Shown: positions 44,088 to 55,763, counted from the stretch's first letter. The stretch is DNA of 64,000 bases from Massilia sp. Root418 (GCF_001425265.1 NZ_LMEC01000024.1:1-64000), one strand, 5' to 3'. Numbers and translations: made by a program. Notes: generated from the sequence alone by a model not told the origin.

Positions 44088-44978
44088 ATGTTCAAACGCC
44101 TGATCTCCCGCACCCTGTTCGCCGGCGCCGCCCTGCTGTGCGCCGCCGCAGCCCCTGCCCCCGCATCGGCAGCCGGCGGCCATCCCGCGTTCAACGTGAA
44201 GGTGACCGGCAGCGGCGCGCCGGTGATCCTGATCCCCGGCCTGGCATCGCCGGGCGAAGTGTGGGATGGCACCGTGCAGCGCTTCTGCGCCAAGCGCCAG
44301 TGCCATGTGCTGACGCTGGCCGGCTTCGCGGGCACGTCCGCCATCGAGGCGCCATTGCTGCCTGCGGCGGAACAGCAGCTGTCGGACTATATCGCCGAAC
44401 ACAAGATGGCGCAGCCGGTGCTGATCGGTCACAGCATGGGCGCCTACCTGGCACTCAAGCTGGCGGCGGACCATCCGGCGCAGGTGGGCCGCGTGGTGGT
44501 GGTCGATATGCTGCCCGCGCTGGCGGCCACGCAGATGCCAAACATGACCCAGGAGCAGCTGGAGGCAGCGGCAGCGCAAATGCGCGACCGCACCCTGCAA
44601 GCCGACGAGGCATCCTTCGCAACGCAGCAGCGCCGCACGGCGGGCACCATGGTAAGTTCCGCCGCAGATGTCGAGCGCATCGTGGGCTGGGGCCAGAAGT
44701 CCGACCGCAAGGCCATGGCCACCTCGCTGTACCAGATGCTGTCGCACGACCTGCGCCCGGACCTGGCACGCGTGACGGCGCCGACGCTGGTGCTGGCCGG
44801 CTGGGCAGCCCATAAAGGCATGCTGCCGCAGAGCGCAATCGAGGGCATGTACCGGGGCCAGTACCGCCTGCTGCCCAAGCTGCAACTGGAGCTGACCGAC
44901 ACCGCGCGCCATTTCATCATGTACGACGATCCGGAATGGATGTATGCTCGCATCGACCAATTTTTGAATCAAATGTAA
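44088..44978 (+). CDS. Exported alpha/beta hydrolase
   Basis: This 296-residue protein has a clear signal peptide (LISRTLFAGAALLCAAAAPA) followed by an alpha/beta hydrolase fold. The oxyanion segment is VILIPGLASPGEVW, the nucleophile elbow is IGHSMGAYLALK (Ser near 140), and a candidate catalytic His lies in DTARHFIMYDDPEW. It should act in the periplasm; the substrate is unknown. GAGGA precedes the ATG. Its stop overlaps the following sensor-kinase start (TAATG), so hydrolase and kinase are co-translated. The kinase may sense a compound that the enzyme makes or removes. Confidence 0.9.
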   Translation: MFKRLISRTLFAGAALLCAAAAPAPASAAGGHPAFNVKVTGSGAPVILIPGLASPGEVWDGTVQRFCAKRQCHVLTLAGFAGTSAIEAPLLPAAEQQLSDYIAEHKMAQPVLIGHSMGAYLALKLAADHPAQVGRVVVVDMLPALAATQMPNMTQEQLEAAAAQMRDRTLQADEASFATQQRRTAGTMVSSAADVERIVGWGQKSDRKAMATSLYQMLSHDLRPDLARVTAPTLVLAGWAAHKGMLPQSAIEGMYRGQYRLLPKLQLELTDTARHFIMYDDPEWMYARIDQFLNQM

Positions 44979-46015
44979 TGGACCACACCGCCCACCCCTG
45001 GATCGCGCGCCTGCGCTGGTATTGGATCTTGCAGCTGGCCGGCTGGCTCTGCATCCTGCTGTTCGTGCTGGCCACCTACAGCTGGGCGCTGCACATGAAA
45101 GGCGTGGCGCTGACCACCGCGTGGTCGGCCGGCACCGGGCTGCTGCTGTCGCACGCCTGGCGCTGGCTGTTCAAGCGCCAGGGCTGGCATGCGCCGCGCA
45201 TCCGCTGGCAAATGTTTGCGGTGCCGGCGCTGGTCCTGTCGCCCTTGCAGGCAGCCAGCGTCACGCTGGGCATCAAGCTGATCCAGAACTCGTGGCCGGG
45301 GACTTATGGCTACCTGCCCATGGCGCTGATTTTCTGGGCGCTGGTCTTCGTCAGCTGGACCGTGTTCTACCTGATGGTGAAAGCCATCGGCCGCGCGGCG
45401 CGTTTCGAGGCCGAGACACTGCGGCTGGAAGTGAGCGCCAAGGACGCCGAACTGCGCGCCCTGCAGGCACAGGTGAACCCGCACTTCTTCTTCAATAGCC
45501 TGAACAGCGTGCGCGGCCTGATGTACGAGGACCGCGACGCGGCGGCCCAGATGATAGACCAGCTGGCAAGCCTGATGCGCTATGCGCTGCAATCCGGCCA
45601 GTCCGATACGGTGCCGCTGGCCGCCGAGCTGGAAGCGGTGCAAGCCTACCTGGCGATCGAGCAGATCCGCTTCGAAGAGCGGCTGCGCGCCAGCCTGCAT
45701 GTCGAAGCCGGCGTGGAGACGGTGCGGGTGCCGCCGATGTCCTTGCAAACGCTGGTGGAAAACGCCGTGAAGTATGGCGTGGAGAGCAGCGTCACCGGCA
45801 GCGACATCACCATCACCGCGCGGCGCGAAGCTGGCTGTGTGCGCATCGAGATCGCCAACACGGGCGCGCTGCGCCAGTTCAGCAACTCCACGCAGGTGGG
45901 GCTGAACAATGCGCGCAAGCGGCTCTCGCTGGCGGTGGGCCGTGGCGCCAGCCTGGAACTGGCGGAAACCGGCGGCTGGGTGCGCGCCACGCTGACCTTG
46001 CCGGAGGCTGCGTGA
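44978..46015 (+). CDS. LytS/YehU-type sensor histidine kinase
   Basis: This 345-residue kinase has four hydrophobic helices in its first 135 residues (WILQLAGWLCILLFVLATYS, then segments near 45, 80 and 115) and a cytoplasmic His_kinase domain with the phosphoacceptor in QVNPHFFFNSLNSVRG. ATP-site motifs are LVENAVKYGVE and VGLNNARKRL; the G-box of the ATPase is degenerate relative to some relatives. No separate sensor domain exists, so the membrane helices themselves likely sense. Its stop overlaps the regulator start by one base. Confidence 0.92.
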   Translation: MDHTAHPWIARLRWYWILQLAGWLCILLFVLATYSWALHMKGVALTTAWSAGTGLLLSHAWRWLFKRQGWHAPRIRWQMFAVPALVLSPLQAASVTLGIKLIQNSWPGTYGYLPMALIFWALVFVSWTVFYLMVKAIGRAARFEAETLRLEVSAKDAELRALQAQVNPHFFFNSLNSVRGLMYEDRDAAAQMIDQLASLMRYALQSGQSDTVPLAAELEAVQAYLAIEQIRFEERLRASLHVEAGVETVRVPPMSLQTLVENAVKYGVESSVTGSDITITARREAGCVRIEIANTGALRQFSNSTQVGLNNARKRLSLAVGRGASLELAETGGWVRATLTLPEAA

Positions 46016-46818
46016 TGCGCGTGCTGCTGGTCGATGACGAGCGTCTGGCGCGCGCCGAGCTGCGGCGCCTGCTGGCGGCGCATCCGGACATGGAAGTTGT
46101 CGGCGAGGCGGTCAGCGCCGCCGACGCGCTCTCGCAAATCGCCGCCTTGCAGCCGGACCTGCTGCTGCTGGACGTGCAAATGCCCGGCGGCAGCGGCTTC
46201 GACCTGCTTGCCTCGCTCGACAACGTGCCGGACGTGATCTTCACCACCGCCTTCGACCGCTACGCGCTGCAAGCGTTCGAGGTGAATGCCCTCGACTACC
46301 TGCAAAAACCGATCCAGCCGGCGCGCTTGGCAGCCGCGCTGGCGCGCGCGGCGCAGCGCAGGCGGGCCGCCGCCGCGCTGGCCGGCGCCGTGCCCGGTGC
46401 GGCGGGGGCAGCAGGAGCAGCAGGAGCGCCAGGAACGGGAGCAGAGTTGCCGGCCAAGGCAGCGGCCAATGACACCAATGCGCGCGCCGTGCCGCAGAAG
46501 CTGTTCATCAAGGACGGGGAACGCTGCTGGTTCGTCGGCCTGCACGATATCCGCCTGTTCGAGTCCGAAGGCAATTACACCCGCGTCTATTTCGAGGGCC
46601 AGCAGCCGCTGATGCTGCGCACCCTGACGCAGCTGGAAGAGAAGCTCGACCCGCAGCGCTTCTTCCGCGCCAGCCGGCGCCACATCGTCAACCTGGACCA
46701 CGTGCGCAGCGTGGCGCCAAACGACGCGGGCGGCCTCGATCTGGCGCTGCGGGACGGCCCGGCGGTGGAAGTGTCGCGCCGGCGCGCGGCGCAGTTCAAA
46801 ACCCTCTCCAGCTTATGA
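46015..46818 (+). CDS. LytTR-family response regulator
   Basis: This 267-residue regulator has a receiver domain with the acidic pocket VLLVDDER, the phosphorylation Asp in LLLLDVQMPGGSG (near residue 54) and the Lys in DYLQKPIQP. A flexible Ala/Gly-rich linker (about 120-155) joins a C-terminal LytTR DNA-binding domain (IRLFESEGNYTRVYF, FFRASRRHIVN). It forms a cognate pair with the overlapping kinase. An in-frame GTG at 46012 would add one residue. Its stop overlaps the next gene by 4 bases. Confidence 0.93.
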   Translation: MRVLLVDDERLARAELRRLLAAHPDMEVVGEAVSAADALSQIAALQPDLLLLDVQMPGGSGFDLLASLDNVPDVIFTTAFDRYALQAFEVNALDYLQKPIQPARLAAALARAAQRRRAAAALAGAVPGAAGAAGAAGAPGTGAELPAKAAANDTNARAVPQKLFIKDGERCWFVGLHDIRLFESEGNYTRVYFEGQQPLMLRTLTQLEEKLDPQRFFRASRRHIVNLDHVRSVAPNDAGGLDLALRDGPAVEVSRRRAAQFKTLSSL

Positions 46819-47498
46819 CGCCGCTGGTCCTGATTCCCGGCTACATGCTGGATGAAACCCTGTGGGACGATGTGCTGCCCGTGCTTGGCGAAGACACGCC
46901 GTGCTTCCACGGCAGCCTGCGCGAAGGCGCCACGGTGCAGGAGATGGCGCAGCGGATCCTGGACGCCAGCCCGCCGCGCTTTGCGCTGGCCGGCTTTTCC
47001 ATGGGCGGCTATATCGCCCGCGAGATGGCGCGGCTGGCGCCGCAGCGCGTGCTGTCGCTGATCCTGATCGCCACCTCCGCCCGGCCCGATTCGCAGGCCA
47101 CGCGCGAGCAGCGCGCCAAGGCGGCGCTGAATACGCCGCCAGGGCCGTTCCGGGGTCTGAGCAGGGGCGCCATCGCCACCTCGCTGCACCCGGACCGGGC
47201 GGGCGACGCGCAGCTGATTGCGCGCGTGCGCGCCATGGGCGAGCGGCTGGGGCCGGACGTGTTCCTGCGCCAGTCGCTGCTTGAGCGCGGGGATCTGGAG
47301 CGGCTGGGGGAAGTCGTTTGCCCTACGCTGGTGGTCGCCGCCGCGCAGGATCAACTGCGCTCGCTGGCGGAGGCCCAGGAGCTGCGGGACGGGATTCGGG
47401 GCGCGCAGCTGGAAGTGGTGGAGCGCAGCGGACATCTGGTTCCGCTGGAGCAGCCGGCGATGCTGGCGGCATTGATGCGGCGGGTTACGCTGCGCTAA
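46815..47498 (+). CDS. Cytoplasmic alpha/beta hydrolase
   Basis: This 227-residue hydrolase has the oxyanion segment LVLIPGYMLDETLW, the nucleophile elbow AGFSMGGYIARE (Ser near 64), the acidic residue region VVAAAQDQL and the catalytic His in RSGHLVPLEQP. No signal peptide is present. It begins inside the last codon of the LytTR regulator (ATGA overlap). Its last residues, and its stop codon, come from a copy of the dispersed GGCGGGTTA palindrome. The substrate is unknown. Confidence 0.9.
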   Translation: MTPLVLIPGYMLDETLWDDVLPVLGEDTPCFHGSLREGATVQEMAQRILDASPPRFALAGFSMGGYIAREMARLAPQRVLSLILIATSARPDSQATREQRAKAALNTPPGPFRGLSRGAIATSLHPDRAGDAQLIARVRAMGERLGPDVFLRQSLLERGDLERLGEVVCPTLVVAAAQDQLRSLAEAQELRDGIRGAQLEVVERSGHLVPLEQPAMLAALMRRVTLR

Positions 47499-47504
47499 CC
47501 CGCC
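47479..47504. repeat. Dispersed palindromic repeat overlapping a gene end
   Basis: Arms GGCGGGTTA (47479-47487) and TAACCCGCC (47496-47504) surround CGCTGCGC. The repeat overlaps the final codons and stop of the alpha/beta hydrolase gene, and is followed by CTACGG and a terminator. Confidence 0.9.
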
Positions 47505-47515
47505 CTACGGGGCGT

Positions 47516-47544
47516 AAAAAAACCGCCACGGGGGCGGTTTTTTT
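47516..47544. terminator. Bidirectional intrinsic terminator
   Basis: An A-run leads into ACCGCC and GGCGGT arms around ACGGG, then a T-run. It separates the convergent hydrolase (+) and clpA (-) genes and can serve both. Confidence 0.92.
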
Positions 47545-47558
47545 GCTTGCCTTGCGGC

Positions 47559-49858
<2,300 letters not shown>

Positions 49859-49862
<4 letters not shown>

Positions 49863-50161
49863 ACTTCCTCCATCACACATTGCAGGGGGTGGCCTGCCTT
49901 GCGTGCATGCGTTAATACAAACTCCACTTTGGTACTCGCGATATCCTTCGAGAAGACGCCGCACACCCCCTTGCCGTAGCGGTGCACGCTGAGCATGATC
50001 TGGGTGGCCGTCTCACGGTCCTTGTTGAAGTACTCCTGAATGATGGCCACCACGAACTCCATCGGTGTGTAGTCGTCATTCAGCAACGCCACCTGATACA
50101 GGGGAGGCGGTTTTAGCGTCTGCCGTTCCAGCAGCTGTTCGGTATCATGCTTGGTTGCCAT
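49859..50161 (-). CDS. clpS: Clp protease adaptor ClpS
   Basis: This 100-residue adaptor delivers N-end-rule substrates to ClpA. The core reads PPLYQVALLNDDYTPMEFVV and continues with MLSVHRYGKGVCGVFSKDIA, containing the conserved binding-pocket residues (NDDYTPMEFV, and the H of VHRYG). Overlap with clpA by 4 bases implies coupled translation. Confidence 0.97.
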
Positions 50162-50494
50162 ACGCTTATATTCTAATGCTTTCGGTGTTGTTGCAACGTG
50201 CTTTATGGATGTAAATCCATTTGTATTCCATCTTACGCGTTTTCCCGACTTGGCGCAGATGGCGACCGTGCCGGCAAAATCAAGAGTTGCTTTTCATACG
50301 GGCTGTGCTGCTGTTGCAAGAAAAATACTAATAGCCCTGCGAAAGCGCTTGACATTAAAAATTGTTCCGCCAACAATGCGATATCGACTTGTGCAGAAAT
50401 GTACATGTTGATAAGAAGTGAGGCGTCGAGGAGGGGGCAGGAAGCTTCTTGCTTTTATGGCTCGTGTGATTCGTTTTTATTGAAAGTTTTTTTT
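50162..50494 (+). promoter_or_regulatory. Intergenic control region and long leader of the cold-shock gene
   Basis: This 333-base gap separates divergent clpS and the cold-shock gene. A sigma-70 promoter TTGACA (50349-50354), 17-base spacer, AACAAT (50372-50377) predicts a transcript start near 50384 and a 5' leader of about 110 bases. Such leaders in csp genes fold differently with temperature. The clpS promoter must lie in the left part. No further gene is seen. Confidence 0.7.
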
Positions 50495-50698
50495 ATGGCA
50501 ACTGGTACCGTTAAGTGGTTCAATGACTCCAAAGGCTTTGGCTTCATCACTCCTGATGATGGCGGCGAGGATTTGTTCGCACACTTCTCCGCGATCAACA
50601 TGAATGGCTTCAAGACCCTGAAAGAAGGTCAAAAAGTTCAGTTCGAAGTCACCCAAGGCCCTAAAGGCAAGCAAGCTTCCAACATCCAGTCGATGTAA
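50495..50698 (+). CDS. Cold-shock domain protein (CspA family)
   Basis: This 67-residue OB-fold RNA chaperone begins MATGTVKWFNDSKGFGFITP and contains the RNP1 motif KGFGFI and RNP2-like DLFAHFSAI. It binds single-stranded RNA or DNA and melts RNA secondary structure. The length matches CspA. A long leader precedes it and an intrinsic terminator follows. Whether it is cold-induced or constitutive cannot be told from sequence. Confidence 0.96.
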   Translation: MATGTVKWFNDSKGFGFITPDDGGEDLFAHFSAINMNGFKTLKEGQKVQFEVTQGPKGKQASNIQSM

Positions 50699-50721
50699 GC
50701 AATAGCTTTGCTGGAAGTGAG

Positions 50722-50748
50722 AAACCCCGCTGCTGTGGGGTTTTTTTT
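50722..50748 (+). terminator. Intrinsic terminator of the cold-shock gene
   Basis: Stem AAACCCCGC / GTGGGGTTT (one wobble pair) with loop TGCT is followed by a T-run. Confidence 0.9.
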
Positions 50749-50765
50749 CGCCTGTTGCGGGCCGG

Positions 50766-50981
50766 CTACGCCGCCGCGTTCCTTGCGTTCACTTCCTTGT
50801 TGAAGGCCAGCATGGCATCGCCGATGCGCTTGCTTTCCCTGTCGGTGAACACGCATTCGCCGCAGGCGCTGCAAAAGTCGCCCGTCACGTTGGGTATCAC
50901 GGTCGACTGGCCTTCGTAGGTGTACGGCATGTCCCGGGTCTCGTGCACCAGCGGCCCTTCGCCGCAAAATGGACACTGCAT
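50766..50981 (-). CDS. Orphan MqsA/YgiT-type zinc-finger protein, N-terminal half only
   Basis: This 71-residue protein matches the zinc-binding N-terminal domain of MqsA antitoxins: two CxxC pairs (MQCPFCGEG and DFCSACGE) and the conserved middle ETRDMPYTYEGQSTVIPNV. Full MqsA is about 130 residues with a C-terminal HTH DNA-binding domain; here the frame stops after AFNKEVNARNAAA, where the hinge would begin. No MqsR-like toxin is encoded nearby. GGAG precedes the ATG. It may be a decayed antitoxin or one of the stand-alone YgiT-type proteins. Confidence 0.82.
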   Translation of the reverse strand: MQCPFCGEGPLVHETRDMPYTYEGQSTVIPNVTGDFCSACGECVFTDRESKRIGDAMLAFNKEVNARNAAA

Positions 50982-51022
50982 AGCTGCTCCTCTGTTGTCT
51001 TATAGCATCAGCATACACCAAT

Positions 51023-51059
51023 GAAAAAGGCCCCGCACTCGCGAGGAGCGCAGGGCCTT
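51023..51059 (-). terminator. Intrinsic terminator of icd
   Basis: On the minus strand AAGGCCC pairs with GGGCCTT, with further pairing inside, and a T-run (A-run at 51024-51028 on the plus strand) follows. Confidence 0.85.
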
Positions 51060-51096
51060 GCAGCCGGGCTGGCAGCGCCGCCGTCCGGCTTGCAAA

Positions 51097-52350
<1,254 letters not shown>

Positions 52351-52463
52351 CGTAATCTCCGAAATGGTAGGCAAGCCTAGGTAAGCAAGTCTTCTATAAG
52401 ACATAAGACGTGTGTTTCACATTATGCACCAGTATTTTGGCTGGCGCACGGTACAATTCGTGT

Positions 52464-53027
52464 ATGCCGCTAATATTATTCAATAAGCCATTCCAGGTAT
52501 TGTGCCAGTTTTCCCCGCAGCCGGAGCGCGAAACGCTGGCGGACTACGTCAAGGTGCCCAACGTCTACCCCGCCGGCCGGCTGGACGCCGACAGCGAAGG
52601 CCTGCTGCTGCTCACGGACGACGGCAAGCTGCAGCACGAGATCGCCCACCCGGAGCGCAAGGAGGCCAAGGTCTACCTGGTGCAGGTGGAAGGCGTGCCG
52701 GACGCGGCCGCGATGGCGCGCCTGCAGGCCCCGCTCGACCTGGGGGATTTCACCACCAAGCCCTGCCAGGCGGTGCGCATCGCCGAGCCGGGCTGGCTGT
52801 GGCCGCGCAATCCGCCCATCCGCAGCCGCGCCGACGCACCCACCGCGTGGCTGGCCATCACGCTGCAGGAAGGTAAAAACCGCCAGGTGCGGCGCATGAC
52901 GGCCGCCATCGGCCACCCTACCCTGCGCCTGGTGCGCAGCGCCATCGGCGGCATCTCCCTGGCCAGCCACCCCCTGATGCCCGGCGAGTGGATGGAGGTC
53001 GCCCCACAGGATCTGCGCACGCGCTGA
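52464..53027 (+). CDS. rluE: 23S rRNA pseudouridine synthase RluE-like
   Basis: This 187-residue RsuA-family pseudouridine synthase lacks an S4 domain and begins directly with LILFNKPFQVLCQF. The catalytic Asp lies in AGRLDADSEGLLLLT, and ITLQEGKNRQVRRMTAAIGH follows. Size and the lack of S4 fit RluE, which modifies U2457 of 23S rRNA; the exact target is inferred. No ribosome site precedes the ATG. TACAAT at 52452-52457 ends 6 bases before it, so a leaderless transcript is possible. Confidence 0.9.
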   Translation: MPLILFNKPFQVLCQFSPQPERETLADYVKVPNVYPAGRLDADSEGLLLLTDDGKLQHEIAHPERKEAKVYLVQVEGVPDAAAMARLQAPLDLGDFTTKPCQAVRIAEPGWLWPRNPPIRSRADAPTAWLAITLQEGKNRQVRRMTAAIGHPTLRLVRSAIGGISLASHPLMPGEWMEVAPQDLRTR

Positions 53028-53040
53028 GGCGCGAAAGCAC

Positions 53041-53074
53041 AAAAACCCGCCATGGCTTGCGCCATGCGGGTTTT
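53041..53074. terminator. Bidirectional intrinsic terminator between rluE and rpsT
   Basis: AAAACCCGC-CATGGC pairs with GCCATG-CGGGTTTT (one bulged base) around TTGC, with an A-run on one side and a T-run on the other. It separates convergent genes. Confidence 0.9.
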
Positions 53075-53132
53075 CTTCACTCTATCCTGCCTGCTACACA
53101 GCGGCGCGAACGCCGCCGCAACGCCAGCGCAA

Positions 53133-53399
53133 TTAAGCTGCCAGTGCTTTCAGGGCAGCGGCCAGACGGCTCTTGTGGCGAGCTGCCTTGTTCTTGTGGA
53201 TGATTTTCTTGTCGGCGATGCTGTCGATGGTCGACACGGATGCCTGGAAGATTGCGGTAGCAGCAGCTTTGTCGCCGCCCTGGATCGCTTTACGTACCGC
53301 TTTGATCGCGGTGCGCAGGGTCGAACGCTGAGCCGAGTTGTGAGCGTTTTGCTTGACTGCTTGACGAGCGCGTTTGCGCGCTTGTGCGGTATTTGCCAT
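53133..53399 (-). CDS. rpsT: 30S ribosomal protein S20
   Basis: This 88-residue basic protein starts MANTAQARKRARQAVKQNAH and continues LRTAIKAVRKAIQGGDKAAA and IHKNKAARHKSRLAA, the full S20 helical-bundle pattern. It binds 16S rRNA early in assembly. It is monocistronic and divergent from murJ, the usual rpsT-murJ neighbourhood. Confidence 0.98.
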   Translation of the reverse strand: MANTAQARKRARQAVKQNAHNSAQRSTLRTAIKAVRKAIQGGDKAAATAIFQASVSTIDSIADKKIIHKNKAARHKSRLAAALKALAA

Positions 53400-53546
53400 G
53401 GTGGTTCCTAATCGTTGTCAAAGTTCGTTTGCAAACAATAGCGTTTGCCAAACAGGTGTTTGTTCAGTCTGTCTGCCTAACCATGTAAGCCAAGGGACGC
53501 TGGCAAAACATTAGTGTCTGCGATACTGAAATCTGTACAGCCTTAA

Positions 53547-53575
53547 ATTATAGCGGGCTTTTGGCGGCAGGGCAA
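53547..53575 (-). promoter_or_regulatory. Sigma-70 promoter of rpsT
   Basis: On the minus strand TTGCCC (53570-53575), 17 bases, then TATAAT (53547-53552). It predicts a transcript start near 53540 and a leader of about 140 bases; S20 mRNAs are known to be autoregulated in their leaders. Confidence 0.8.
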
Positions 53576-53662
53576 TTCCCAAAATGGCAAATTGCTCTTT
53601 ATGCAGCACTTTCACGGGTCCTTAAGCCTGCGCAGCGGACGCGCCCGCTATAATCGCGGCCC

Positions 53663-55213
53663 ATGAACCTGCTCAAAACCCTCGCCGCCATCTCCAGCAT
53701 GACCATGCTGTCCCGCGTCACCGGCCTGCTGCGCGAAAGCCTGTTTGCGCGCGCTTTCGGCGCGGGCGCCTACACGGACGCCTTCATTGTCGCCTTCCGC
53801 ATCCCTAACCTGCTGCGCCGGCTGTTTGCCGAGGGCGCGTTCTCGCAGGCTTTCGTGCCCATCCTGGCCGAATACAAGAACCAGCACGGCCAGCAAGCCA
53901 GCAAGGACCTGGCCGACCACGTGGCCACCACGCTGGTATGGGCCACCGTGCTGGTGAGCGCAGCCGGCATTATAGGCGCGCCGCTGTTCGTCTACCTGAT
54001 TGCCACCGGCCTGCGCACCACGCCAGACGCGTTCGACGCCTCGGTGTGGATGACGCGGCTGATGTTTCCTTATATAGCGTTCATGTCCTTCGTGGCGCTG
54101 TCCGGCGGCATATTGAACACCTGGCGCCAGTTCAAGATCCCCGCTTTCACCCCGGTGCTGCTGAACCTGAGCTTCATCGCCGCCTCACTGCTGCTGGCCC
54201 AGCACCTGGCGCAGCCGATCTACGCCATGGCCATTGCCGTGTTCGTGGGCGGCGTCCTGCAGGTGGCAATCCAGGTGCCGGCGCTGATCCGCATCGGCAT
54301 GCTGCCGCGCCTGTATCTGAATCCCCTGGTGGGCTTGCGCGACGGCGGCGTGCGGCGCGTGCTGAAAAAGATGGGGCCGGCCGTGTTTGCCGTATCGGCG
54401 GCGCAAATCAGCCTGATGATCAACACCAGCATCGCCTCGCGCCTGGCCGAAGGCAGCATTTCCTGGCTGTCCTACGCCGACCGCCTGATGGAGTTCCCGA
54501 CCGCCATGCTGGGCGTGGCGCTGGGCACCATCCTGCTGCCCAGCCTGGCCAAGGCCAACGCCGACGCCGACCACCAGGAATACTCGGACCTGCTGGACTG
54601 GGGCCTGCGCCTGACCTTCCTGCTGGCCTTGCCGGCGGCAGTGGGCATGGCAACGCTGGCGGTGCCGCTGATCAGCACCCTGTTCCATTACGGGAAATTC
54701 ACGGCCGAGGCAGCCGTCATGTCGGCCCAGCCGCTGATGGCTTACAGCGCCGGCCTGATCGGCATCATCCTGGTGAAGACCCTGGCGCCGGCTTTTTACG
54801 CCAAGCAAGACATCCGCACGCCGGTGAAAATCGCCGTCGGGGTGCTGGTCGCCACGCAGCTGATGAATCTGTTGTTTGTTCCCTACATCGCTGTGTCCGG
54901 GCTCGCACTTTCAATCGGACTCGGGGCCTGCATCAACGCCGCTTTCCTGTACCGGGGCTTGCGCCGGCGCGGCGTGTACCAGCCCAAAGCCGGCTGGGGA
55001 AGCTTCTATTTGAAACTTTTGGTAGCTGTCGGTTTGATGGGCGCGGCCGCATGGTTCGGTGCAGCAAAAGTCGACTGGCTTGCAATGCGGAATGAACCTT
55101 TCCTGCGGGCAGGGGCGCTGTTTCTATTAATAACTATCTGCGCAGCAATTTATTTCCTATCGTTATTTATAATGGGCTTCCGCTTCCGCGACTTTAAACG
55201 CCGCGCCAAGTAG
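53663..55213 (+). CDS. murJ: Lipid II flippase MurJ
   Basis: This 516-residue MOP-superfamily membrane protein flips lipid II for peptidoglycan synthesis. The start reads LLKTLAAISSMTMLSRVTGL and continues FGAGAYTDAFIVAFRIPNLL and LFAEGAFSQAFVPILAEYKN, the MviN/MurJ hallmarks, with about 14 helices. TATAAT at 53649-53654 ends 8 bases before the ATG with no ribosome site between, suggesting a leaderless mRNA. An intrinsic terminator follows. Confidence 0.97.
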   Translation: MNLLKTLAAISSMTMLSRVTGLLRESLFARAFGAGAYTDAFIVAFRIPNLLRRLFAEGAFSQAFVPILAEYKNQHGQQASKDLADHVATTLVWATVLVSAAGIIGAPLFVYLIATGLRTTPDAFDASVWMTRLMFPYIAFMSFVALSGGILNTWRQFKIPAFTPVLLNLSFIAASLLLAQHLAQPIYAMAIAVFVGGVLQVAIQVPALIRIGMLPRLYLNPLVGLRDGGVRRVLKKMGPAVFAVSAAQISLMINTSIASRLAEGSISWLSYADRLMEFPTAMLGVALGTILLPSLAKANADADHQEYSDLLDWGLRLTFLLALPAAVGMATLAVPLISTLFHYGKFTAEAAVMSAQPLMAYSAGLIGIILVKTLAPAFYAKQDIRTPVKIAVGVLVATQLMNLLFVPYIAVSGLALSIGLGACINAAFLYRGLRRRGVYQPKAGWGSFYLKLLVAVGLMGAAAWFGAAKVDWLAMRNEPFLRAGALFLLITICAAIYFLSLFIMGFRFRDFKRRAK

Positions 55214-55231
55214 ATAATGCTTTCCCAAATG

Positions 55232-55259
55232 AAAAAACCCGCTTACGCGGGTTTTTTTT
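55232..55259. terminator. Bidirectional intrinsic terminator between murJ and the PEP-CTERM gene
   Basis: A-run, then AACCCGC and GCGGGTT around TTAC, then a T-run. It can serve both convergent genes. Confidence 0.92.
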
Positions 55260-55274
55260 AAGCTTGATCCCGCC

Positions 55275-55763
55275 TCAGGCGTCGGTATTTTTTTTGCGGC
55301 GCGACAGCATGGCCAGAATACCCAGGCCGCCCAGCAGCATGCCGTAGGTTGCTGGTTCCGGCACTGCCGTCACGGTCACTTCACCGCTGTACTTGGCGCC
55401 AACCGCACCGGTGCCGAACAGGTTCAGCACGAATGGTGCTGCGCCGCTGTGCTCAACGCCGAAGAAGCGCAGTTTGCCGTCGTTGAAGACGCTGCCGGTA
55501 GTGCCATTCAGGTTCGACAGGGTGCCGTCGAAGGTCAGGTTTTGGCCGCTGATCGTAACAACGATCTCGTACAGGCCTGGTGCCAGACCGCCAAAAGTGA
55601 TCACGTCGGAGCCGCCCGACAGGACATCGTCAGTCGGGGATTTGACGGATTGGAAGAAGTTATTGGCCAGTGGGTTGTCATCCAGAATGACCAGCTGATC
55701 AGCCGCCGAGGCGCCGAACGATGCTGCGGCCAGCAGGCTCGCAACAATAAGTTTCATTTTCAT
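55275..55763 (-). CDS. PEP-CTERM sorting-domain protein
   Basis: This 162-residue exported protein has a signal peptide (MKLIVASLLAAASFGASAA), a beta-rich central part, and a complete PEP-CTERM tail: VPEPATYGMLLGGLGILAML followed by RRKK. Exosortase (EpsH/XrtA type) cleaves such tails and the protein goes to the cell surface or extracellular matrix, usually together with exopolysaccharide. No exosortase gene is in the window. AAGGA lies about 7 bases before the ATG. It is the closest neighbour of the secretion-like operon to its right. Confidence 0.92.
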   Translation of the reverse strand: MKMKLIVASLLAAASFGASAADQLVILDDNPLANNFFQSVKSPTDDVLSGGSDVITFGGLAPGLYEIVVTISGQNLTFDGTLSNLNGTTGSVFNDGKLRFFGVEHSGAAPFVLNLFGTGAVGAKYSGEVTVTAVPEPATYGMLLGGLGILAMLSRRKKNTDA

